A stretch of DNA of 64,000 nucleotides. It comes from Photobacterium proteolyticum (GTDB lineage: Bacteria; Pseudomonadota; Gammaproteobacteria; Enterobacterales; Vibrionaceae). The notes beneath the pieces were generated by a model, which saw nothing but the letters and a program-made list of their open reading frames with translations, did not search any database and was not told where the DNA came from. Positions 59,050-64,000 of the stretch are shown one piece after another. Within the stretch, counting starts at the first letter, position 1. The number at the start of each line of letters is the position of its first letter. The DNA lies in the NCBI RefSeq assembly GCF_001939735.1, contig NZ_MJIL01000095.1:79635-143634 (forward strand), read 5' to 3'. The position numbers were made by a program, and so were the translations under genes.

Positions 59050-60021
59050 TCATTTTTCCCATGGCTTAGGCTTAACATACTTGGCGATTTCTTTGTCGTG
59101 ACGATCGGTATTGCCTACGTATTGAGCCGGCATTGCCGGGCTTTTCCAGCGTCCCTGTTCTTGAATTTCGTTAATTGAAAGGCCGGAATCAGCTAAATCC
59201 TTAGCGGCACCAACTCGTGGCGACTGCCCGGAGAATAGGGCGGATGACGGTAAGTTCAGTTCATCGCTGGCTCGTCGAAATACACGATAAATTGATGAAT
59301 GATCCAGTGGCTTATCACCTATGTTGCTGTGGCGATCGATACGACGGAAAACAAAACCCTCACAAATCATGCTTATAACAAGCCATCGCTGCAATGCTTT
59401 AGACGATACCGAGCTAAGGGCAATGCTTCGGCCGTTAACTAAGAGGTCAATCAAACCATCTGCATGTATTTCCAATGAATCAATCGTGAGTGCAGCAAGC
59501 TCGCTGCGTTTAAGCATTGCTTCGAATGAGACGGCCCAAATCGCCATGTCGCGGATATCTTTCACTTTGGTGGAAAGCTCAAATTGATAGAGAAGCTTTT
59601 GTAAGTGTTCATCTCTAAAGGCTGAAGCATTACGGTAATCGTCATGCTTTCTGAGTTGCTGCTTTTGCATCTCAAGGCGTATTTCGGTGTGGGAGCAGGG
59701 GTCGGTAAGATTATGGCAACGATGCACCAAACTGATTGTTACCATGTAACGCTTTAGGCTAGCTAGCTTTCGAGAGCGGGACATCTGGTCAATGTACCTA
59801 TGCACTGTATCTGACTTTGCAGGCAAACATGGCACTTTATTTTCTATGCAGAAAGCAACAAAGCTATTCCAATCATTCTTAAAAGCAACCAGCGTATTTT
59901 TAGCGTATTGGCTGTGCGTAAGCTCTTCCCATGGCTCAGTAGATTCGATAAACCCAGCGAATGTTTTGATGCTGAGGCGCAGCTGCTCTTCATTATCGAT
60001 AGGTGGAATTTTCTTGGCCAT
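59050..60021 (-). CDS. tyrosine site-specific recombinase (integrase)
   Basis: A 323-residue recombinase. An N-terminal SAM-like core-binding domain covers about residues 18-125. The catalytic domain has Arg172 (KRSEL), Arg269 (SPRVGAA), Trp292 where many have His (GRWKS) and the nucleophile Tyr301 (AQYVG). The usual HxxR histidine is Gln here. The GRWKS-type end occurs in many phage and island integrases. No other mobility gene adjoins it, and 15-bp palindromic sites lie 30 bases after its stop codon and 15 bases before its start. Confidence 0.9.
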   Translation of the reverse strand: MAKKIPPIDNEEQLRLSIKTFAGFIESTEPWEELTHSQYAKNTLVAFKNDWNSFVAFCIENKVPCLPAKSDTVHRYIDQMSRSRKLASLKRYMVTISLVHRCHNLTDPCSHTEIRLEMQKQQLRKHDDYRNASAFRDEHLQKLLYQFELSTKVKDIRDMAIWAVSFEAMLKRSELAALTIDSLEIHADGLIDLLVNGRSIALSSVSSKALQRWLVISMICEGFVFRRIDRHSNIGDKPLDHSSIYRVFRRASDELNLPSSALFSGQSPRVGAAKDLADSGLSINEIQEQGRWKSPAMPAQYVGNTDRHDKEIAKYVKPKPWEK

Positions 60022-60035
60022 TTAATGATAACCTT

Positions 60036-60050
60036 CTAGTGCACTATAAT
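60036..60050. repeat. candidate recombinase site, right copy
   Basis: CTAGTGCACTATAAT, containing the perfect palindrome TAGTGCACTA, lies in the integrase promoter region. See the left copy at 59004-59018, 1032 bp away. Confidence 0.5.
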
Positions 60051-60272
60051 TATAAAGATATACCAAAGATAAATTAGTACATAGTGAAGAGTAAAAAAAT
60101 CACACTGACAACAAATTTATAAGCTTAACAAGAAGACAAATGGGCAACTAAATGCTTCAATAACACTGGATTTAATGAGTTTTTGTAACAATACTTATTA
60201 TATCGAGAGAGATTTTTTTTTGATGCTTGTTTTTTGTACAGAGATTTAACTCAACTTTGTTGAGGAGTGTGG

Positions 60273-60638
60273 ATGAAGAAAAGAATATTCCATCGAGGGC
60301 ACAACATTGAAAATGCAACAGGTGACCCTGATGGCTGGAAAACCACAATTAATGGTCGTCCAGTATCAAGTAAACTGACTTTGGTTAAGAAAAGCATCGA
60401 CTGGTGGTGTGACATGAAAGCATTCATGCCGCCAGAGAAGTTTGCAACTGTTGGATCTCAAGCTCAGCAAGCAGATCAAAAGATTGAAGATTATAAAGGC
60501 TTTAAGTTGATGAATGACAGCGGGAAGCCTAATGAGTGGTATGTGATATTACGTGGACGATTATTGAAAGGATCGCCCATCGCAATTAAAAAGCATTTAG
60601 ATGCTGTTATTGAAAAGCTCAAACAACAACAGAAATAG
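60273..60638 (+). CDS. DUF3319-like protein with internal duplication
   Basis: The ATG at 60273 has GAGGAG upstream; 121 residues. Two halves resemble each other: GDPDGWKTTINGRPVSSKLTLVKKSIDWW near the start (given here only as two overlapping motifs GWKTTINGR and KKSIDWW) and KPNEWYVILRGRLLKGS with KKHLDAVIEKL near the end. I recall this as the DUF3319 pattern found in Vibrio. It is basic with no signal peptide. A role in nucleic-acid binding is conceivable but unproven. Terminator at 60666-60694. Confidence 0.6.
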   Translation: MKKRIFHRGHNIENATGDPDGWKTTINGRPVSSKLTLVKKSIDWWCDMKAFMPPEKFATVGSQAQQADQKIEDYKGFKLMNDSGKPNEWYVILRGRLLKGSPIAIKKHLDAVIEKLKQQQK

Positions 60639-60665
60639 AGTAGGGTAAGCTTACTATTTTTCACT

Positions 60666-60694
60666 AACCTAAACGCCTCAAAGGCGTTTAGGTT
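60666..60694. terminator. terminator hairpin between convergent genes
   Basis: A perfect 13-bp stem (60666-60678 with 60682-60694) has a 3-nt loop. The U-tracts are weak on both sides. Confidence 0.7.
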
Positions 60695-60708
60695 TAGGTT
60701 ATAAATGA

Positions 60709-61224
60709 TTAATCGTCTTCGTCAAGCTTATCAACATCGACTAAATAATCACCACTTAGCCAGTTGCGGCCGATGAGTAATTTGTAGTCGAGCTTGCTTC
60801 TGTCTCGTAAATTGACTGCAACGCGTTTGTGTTCGCCATTCCAGCCTAAATCCATTTTTACAGCGTAGCGTCGCTCAACACCTTGGGCATTGCGAATCTT
60901 GCTAACTTTGATGATTTTTCCTTTATATGTCGCTTCATCACCATTCTCATTTATCGAGGTAAACTCAACGGTTTCCCCAAGGTGATCACGCATATCATCA
61001 CTGTCGCTTTCTTCGCCAGTTACTTTAATATTGGTCGCATGTATTGACGTTGTTTTCGCACCGGTATCGATACGTGCTTTATAGTCGAGTTCAAGCTCAT
61101 AAACTTTGATTGTCTCAACTTGCCCGACAATCGACTTATCTTTACTCGCTTTACCGTCAGCCATTGCTAAGTTTGCACCGGTTACCGAAAACAGTATCAA
61201 GGCGGGTAGCAGAAGTTTCTTCAC
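60709..61224 (-). CDS. exported retropepsin-like (putative zinc protease) protein
   Basis: The 171-residue protein has a signal peptide of about 22 residues (ending AMADG). The remainder matches the family called ATP-dependent zinc protease/retropepsin-like: LDYKARIDTGAKTTSIHA with the aspartic-protease-style DTGA, RRYAVKMDLGWNGEHKRVAVNL and LLIGRNWLSGDYLVDV. Some members (RimB-type) act as aspartic proteases in the cytoplasm, but this one is periplasmic. The name zinc protease is a legacy label. Confidence 0.85.
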   Translation of the reverse strand: MKKLLLPALILFSVTGANLAMADGKASKDKSIVGQVETIKVYELELDYKARIDTGAKTTSIHATNIKVTGEESDSDDMRDHLGETVEFTSINENGDEATYKGKIIKVSKIRNAQGVERRYAVKMDLGWNGEHKRVAVNLRDRSKLDYKLLIGRNWLSGDYLVDVDKLDEDD

Positions 61225-61332
61225 ACGAGCTCCTAAAATAATCAGTCGTTTTCAATGTAGACACCAGATTAATAAGTACGTTCCAGCTTACTAAAACAGC
61301 ATACTGAACACACTCAATCTTTCTAAAGAATA

Positions 61333-61938
61333 CTAATTTATATCCAAGATCTTGTTAATTTTATGAAAACATGACGCAGATAGCTCAAATTGTATGGTTT
61401 GGAAGCCAAAAGCTTGTGCAGCATTGACATTTTGCTCGTGGTCATCAATGTAGAGCGTCTCGCTAGGCACCAAATCATATCGCTCGATGAGTAGCTCATA
61501 GATATCTGGATCGGGCTTCATCATCAGTTCTTTTCCAGAGACAATGCCACCTTTAAAAAGAGAGATGAAATCGTTTCGTTCATTGAGTGTTTCAAAAAAA
61601 GCACTGCTCATATTGGTGAGATAATAAACGGAATAGTGATGATCCAGCAGCCGGTACAAAAGCTCTTCGGTTTCTGTAATTTTCACCAGGCTATTGATGA
61701 TGTGTTCGAAAAAATCTTCCATACGCGAGACGGTTATTCCGGTTCTTGCCGCAAACTTAGGAATAACTTCAGCCATCAGCATAGTGCCTCGATCAAGTGA
61801 GAGCCAGTCGGGATGATGAAAGACTTCTTCTAAAAGGAGGTGTTGCTCATCGGTAGAATCTGTAAAAGAAGCCACAATTTGGTGAGGATCCCAGTGGAAA
61901 AGAACAGCACCAAAGTCAAAGATTACATTACGAATCAT
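61333..61938 (-). CDS. HAD superfamily phosphatase, YihX-like
   Basis: The ATG at 61936-61938 gives 201 residues starting MIRNVIFDFGAVLFHWDP. Motif I is DFGAVL, with glycine in place of the second aspartate, as in YihX-type proteins; motif II is YLTNMS, and motifs III/IV are MMKPDPDIYE and YIDDHEQNV. It probably dephosphorylates a small sugar phosphate such as alpha-glucose-1-phosphate. No Shine-Dalgarno sequence is visible, and a longer frame extends 20 codons upstream. Single gene. Confidence 0.9.
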   Translation of the reverse strand: MIRNVIFDFGAVLFHWDPHQIVASFTDSTDEQHLLLEEVFHHPDWLSLDRGTMLMAEVIPKFAARTGITVSRMEDFFEHIINSLVKITETEELLYRLLDHHYSVYYLTNMSSAFFETLNERNDFISLFKGGIVSGKELMMKPDPDIYELLIERYDLVPSETLYIDDHEQNVNAAQAFGFQTIQFELSASCFHKINKILDIN

Positions 61939-62058
61939 AAGAGTTTCCGTTTTACTACCATTTATTGATAATATTCGGTAACTGGTAATCTGCAACATTG
62001 AGCAACGAACTTATTACCAGGTTCACAAATCCCAGAAAGTAGACGAGATTTTTTCCCA

Positions 62059-62382
62059 ATGAGTGATAACAGCCGTTTGGTATTTTCCACAGAGACAGGC
62101 CGAATCAAAGAAGAGAAAGCCGCACCGCAACGCCCAAAAGGTGACGGTGTTGTTCGCATTCAACGCCAAACCAAAGGTAGAAAAGGCAAAGGAGTCTGCA
62201 TTGTGACTGGCCTTGATCTTGAAGACGCTCAATTAAAGCTACTGGCTGCAGAACTGAAGAAAGTTTGCGGCTGTGGTGGCTCCGTGAAAGATGGCAATAT
62301 CGAGATCCAGGGCGACAAGCGTGACGTCATCAAAGCCACGCTAGAGAAAAAAGGCCACACAGTAAAACTAGCTGGCGGTTAA
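62059..62382 (+). CDS. yciH: SUI1/YciH-family translation factor
   Basis: The 107-residue protein is the bacterial relative of eIF1. Signatures are GVVRIQRQTKGRKGKGVCIV, TGLDLEDAQLKLLAAELKK and CGCGGSVKDGNIEIQGDKRD. In E. coli YciH represses stress-related translation. It is followed by a terminator (62404-62428), and the chromosome dimer site lies about 290 bp beyond. Confidence 0.96.
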   Translation: MSDNSRLVFSTETGRIKEEKAAPQRPKGDGVVRIQRQTKGRKGKGVCIVTGLDLEDAQLKLLAAELKKVCGCGGSVKDGNIEIQGDKRDVIKATLEKKGHTVKLAGG

Positions 62383-62403
62383 TCGCAGAAGCTTAACAAC
62401 TGA

Positions 62404-62428
62404 AGCCCGGGAAGCTCTCGGGCTTTTT
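62404..62428 (+). terminator. intrinsic terminator after yciH
   Basis: A 6-bp GC-rich stem (62404-62409 with 62419-62424), extended by a wobble pair, is followed by TTTTT. Confidence 0.9.
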
Positions 62429-62430
62429 CT

Positions 62431-62471
62431 TATCTGTTAACTGCAGGGGAACGTACGGCAGTTAACAGATA
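62431..62471. repeat. 14-bp perfect inverted repeat near dif
   Basis: TATCTGTTAACTGC (62431-62444) is mirrored exactly at 62458-62471 around a 13-nt spacer. It follows the yciH terminator directly and has no T-run of its own. Confidence 0.75.
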
Positions 62472-62959
62472 GCTCTTGTAATTCAAGCTAGCTTTGAAGC
62501 ACTAGGCAAACTGAACATTTGCAGCAGAGCTTAAAAATAGGTGTAAATTACCTATTTTATGGTAAATCCGTAATACTGTTAAATTGTACAGTACTGGAAG
62601 GCTGCACCATGCACATTGAGAGAATAGGAGGAAAGGTATAAAGAAAACATGTTCTTACCCTCAAAACCCAGCATATTTAACATAAGGTACATAATGCGCA
62701 CTAAGGGGTTATGATTTAACATCTTTGGGTCAGCGCCGATACCTTCGTCATTCTTCGTAAAAAAGTCCTTGGAAACAGTTAGTTAAACCGAAACGTCGCC
62801 ATTTTTGCCCGCTTGGTTTGCGGCTAGATTGGTCCGTGCCGAAACGCGGACTCTGTGGCGCTGGTGTCCGTACGCCGTGTTCCATCGTCGCCAGCAATCG
62901 TGTCTGCGGTATCCATCGGAAATAACTTTTAACTGGATGAATTTTTTGCGAGGTACATC
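62472..62959. other. long non-coding stretch containing dif and the phage-element left end
   Basis: No gene is supported here. It contains a small AT-rich hairpin (AAATAGGT/ACCTATTT near 62535-62556), the dif site at 62675-62702, and from about 62760 a clear rise in GC that continues into the phage-type gene. Confidence 0.6.
62675..62702 (-). other. dif: XerC/XerD recombination site, dif of chromosome 1 or hybrid prophage att
   Basis: Read on the minus strand the site is AGTGCGCATTA (XerC arm), TGTACC (centre), TTATGTTAAAT (XerD arm), 28 bp in all. Both arms are identical to the V. cholerae dif1 arms as I remember them; only the 6-bp centre differs (TGTATG there). This is where chromosome dimers are resolved by FtsK and XerCD and where filamentous phages such as CTX and VGJ integrate. 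The changed centre and the phage-type gene next door suggest a hybrid site formed by integration. Confidence 0.85.
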
Positions 62960-63430
62960 ATGCTCCATGAATCGTTTGTGAAGTTGTTCTGGCTCCATTT
63001 CAGGTCCATTCCCGAGGCCGCGGCGTGGTTCCACGTCAGCCCGGTCACCGTCAAGCGCTGGCTGTCCGGCTGGATGGACGTCAACCCGATGGCCGAGAAG
63101 CTGCTGATTATCCGCGCCCGCGGCTACCTGCCGGACGATACCCGCTGGCGCGGTTTCCGGGTCGACGAGGATTACGCGGTCATCGTCACGCCCACCGGGC
63201 GCCGTTTCAGCCCCAAGGAGCTGGACTCGTGGGCCGAGCGCGTCGACGAGTACCACGCCCTGAAACGGATGTACGAACTGGACTACGTCCCGGTGCGCTC
63301 CAACGTGGTGACGCCGCTGCCGTTCCGTGGCGGTCGCCGGGTGAAAGCAGTCCAAAGTGACACGGTCACCAAGGCCAAGAAGAAGGAGTACCGGAGGATA
63401 CAGGCCAAGCGGAACAAGCAGGCTCCCTAG
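62960..63430 (+). CDS. phage protein, DUF3653 type
   Basis: The ATG follows GCGAGGTACATC and gives 156 residues. The N-terminal part FWLHFRSIPEAAAWFHVSPVTVKRWLSGW is a helix-turn-helix (written here as motif around AAAWFHVSPVTVKRWLSG), followed by MAEKLLIIRARGYLPDDTRWRG-like sequence and a very basic tail (KAKKKEYRRIQAKRNKQ). I recognise this as the DUF3653 family found in filamentous Vibrio phages; its likely role is DNA binding. The GC content is far above that of the chromosome nearby. A terminator follows at 63445-63466. Confidence 0.78.
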   Translation: MLHESFVKLFWLHFRSIPEAAAWFHVSPVTVKRWLSGWMDVNPMAEKLLIIRARGYLPDDTRWRGFRVDEDYAVIVTPTGRRFSPKELDSWAERVDEYHALKRMYELDYVPVRSNVVTPLPFRGGRRVKAVQSDTVTKAKKKEYRRIQAKRNKQAP

Positions 63431-63444
63431 CCTGCGGGTATGAA

Positions 63445-63466
63445 AAAGCCCGCGGTTGCGGGCTTT
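63445..63466. terminator. bidirectional intrinsic terminator
   Basis: A perfect 9-bp stem (63445-63453 with 63458-63466) has a 4-nt loop, an A-run on the left and TTTGATTATTTT on the right. Confidence 0.9.
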
Positions 63467-63468
63467 GA

Positions 63469-63999
63469 TTATTTTAATTTATTCTTTATATCTTCAACCC
63501 ATGCAGGTGTATCAGCTTTTATAAAACTTTGGCACTCCTGATATTTAATTGCCAGTTGATATTTTACTTTTTCATTTGATAGTTCTTCTATAAATTTTGG
63601 ATGTATCTTGTATCCATCCATATCTTTTTTCTCAAGCCAAGGTATACCGTGATTAATTAAAGAATACTTAAACCCTTCTACAAACTCGACATGTTTCAAA
63701 TATTGAGCAATAGTTTCATTTTCCGGCGCTATGAGCTGAAGCGCTGCATAGAAAACAGTGGGGTTTAAGCAGTCCTCTATTGTTACAGTTGTTGCGTCAG
63801 GAGATGAAACAGAGTTTAATTTAATTTCAAGATTGTTTTTATCGTACCCTAATCGTTCAAAAAACAATTTATCATCAAATTTTTTAGAAGTATAACGTTC
63901 AACTTTTATCAAGTTTGATGTATCCGTATCAATTAAGCAATAAACCTTACCTTTAATAGCTCTTCTTTCTTGCTTGTCATCAAAGGGGACAGATAAGAA
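63469..63999 (-). CDS. C-terminal part of an unknown protein, possible TOPRIM segment (gene starts beyond the window)
   Basis: The frame is open from the right edge of the window to the TAA at 63469-63471, giving 176 visible residues; an apparent TTG start at 63912 is not convincing because coding-like sequence continues upstream. Near the edge it reads KGKVYCLIDTDTSNLIKVERY, in which a hydrophobic strand ends in D-x-D, as in the second acidic motif of TOPRIM/OLD-type nucleases. The remainder is mixed helical and AT-rich, quite unlike the GC-rich phage gene beside it. It might be the end of a defence-type ATPase-nuclease or a DUF4435-like protein carried as cargo; this is a guess from one motif and the setting. 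Confidence 0.45.
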   Translation of the reverse strand, partial: FLSVPFDDKQERRAIKGKVYCLIDTDTSNLIKVERYTSKKFDDKLFFERLGYDKNNLEIKLNSVSSPDATTVTIEDCLNPTVFYAALQLIAPENETIAQYLKHVEFVEGFKYSLINHGIPWLEKKDMDGYKIHPKFIEELSNEKVKYQLAIKYQECQSFIKADTPAWVEDIKNKLK

Positions 64000-64000
64000 T

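Larger units (their letters stand above)
62703..64000. mobile_element. left part of a putative Xer-integrated (filamentous phage-like) element
   Basis: From the dif site to the window edge the composition changes twice: a GC-rich block with a filamentous-phage-type gene (62960-63430), then an AT-rich block with an unrelated gene on the other strand. Such mosaics are typical of elements that use host XerCD. The distal att site, expected as a second dif-like sequence, is not in the window. No replication (RstA) or coat genes are visible yet, so the element might be a satellite or a remnant. Confidence 0.6.

Noticed and set aside
62691..62717. Plus-strand reading of a dif-like site (AATGCGCACTA, AGGGG, TTATGATTTAA)
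   Set aside because: Only the first arm fits and the second has several mismatches and a 5-bp centre; the minus-strand reading at 62675-62702 fits both arms exactly.
62783..63355. 190-codon frame antisense to the phage DUF3653 gene
   Set aside because: His/Arg/Gly/Val-rich composition typical of shadows in GC-rich DNA; the sense gene has a Shine-Dalgarno sequence and a recognisable helix-turn-helix.
1..64000. tRNA, rRNA and CRISPR arrays
   Set aside because: No cloverleaf-like sequences, rRNA segments or regularly spaced repeats were seen.

Overview
The window reads as chromosomal DNA from a gammaproteobacterium of the Vibrionaceae (a Vibrio, Photobacterium, Grimontia or Enterovibrio relative). 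The basis is gene content and sequence: a vcCNT-like nucleoside transporter, a YidZ/MdtL pair, the YdbH-YnbE-YdbL set, PatZ, UmuDC under a LexA box, several small Vibrio-type conserved proteins, and a 28-bp site at 62675-62702 whose two XerC/XerD arms match the chromosome-1 dif as I recall it. That site places the right end of the window at a replication terminus. Species cannot be fixed from the sequence alone.

Layout. 1-9.4 kb: end of an M16 peptidase gene, a glucose/maltose-type PTS EIICB gene with a structured leader, DUF3859 and Hsp20 proteins, an ethylbenzene-dehydrogenase-type haem protein, an AT-rich two-frame membrane protein gene with a dnaX-type slippery heptamer, a YHS protein, two AraC regulators and a LysR regulator. 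9.5-13.6 kb: a HisC-like aminotransferase with a lone amino-acid binding protein, then yidZ and mdtL. 13.8-16.1 kb: a small membrane protein, a Mut7-C RNase-like protein, and a TPP riboswitch driving thiM. 16.1-21.1 kb: a nucleoside transporter and a divergent S-adenosylhomocysteine-hydrolase-like protein opposite a LysR gene, then an M20 peptidase. 21.3-31.4 kb: VIT1/CCC1 transporter, orphan DNA methyltransferase, MATE pump with AraC partner, RRM protein, small CCGSCS protein, ACT/LysE operon, lipoprotein alpha-amylase, cutA.

31.4-37.5 kb: ETF-ubiquinone oxidoreductase divergent from etfB-etfA, where etfB carries an in-frame 18-bp triplication; then a LysR gene and a second MATE pump. 37.6-50 kb: SPOR lipoprotein, SOS-regulated umuDC, a GC-richer P-type ATPase, YeiH, the ydbH-ynbE-ydbL envelope cluster and a non-canonical NRAMP-like transporter. 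50-58.1 kb: secreted and small proteins, yhaJ, patZ, DUF2301, a second SPOR lipoprotein and ddl. 58.1-64 kb (accessory-looking): a YhfG/Fic toxin-antitoxin pair, a tyrosine recombinase gene bracketed by two copies of a 15-bp palindromic site, a DUF3319-like protein, a retropepsin-like protein, a HAD phosphatase and yciH, then dif. Right beside dif lies a GC-rich filamentous-phage-type gene followed by the 3' part of an AT-rich, possibly TOPRIM-containing gene that runs off the window; this looks like a Xer-integrated element with cargo.

Working themes: redox and acyl-CoA electron transfer (ETF/ETF-QO), metabolite transport with local LysR/AraC control, envelope maintenance (SPOR proteins, YdbH set, Ddl), SOS mutagenesis, and mobile DNA at the terminus. 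The most unusual items are the dif-linked element, the bracketed solo integrase, the etfB triplication, the slippery-sequence gene, the divergent SAHH/CNT pair, and a hairpin repeat shared by both MATE loci.
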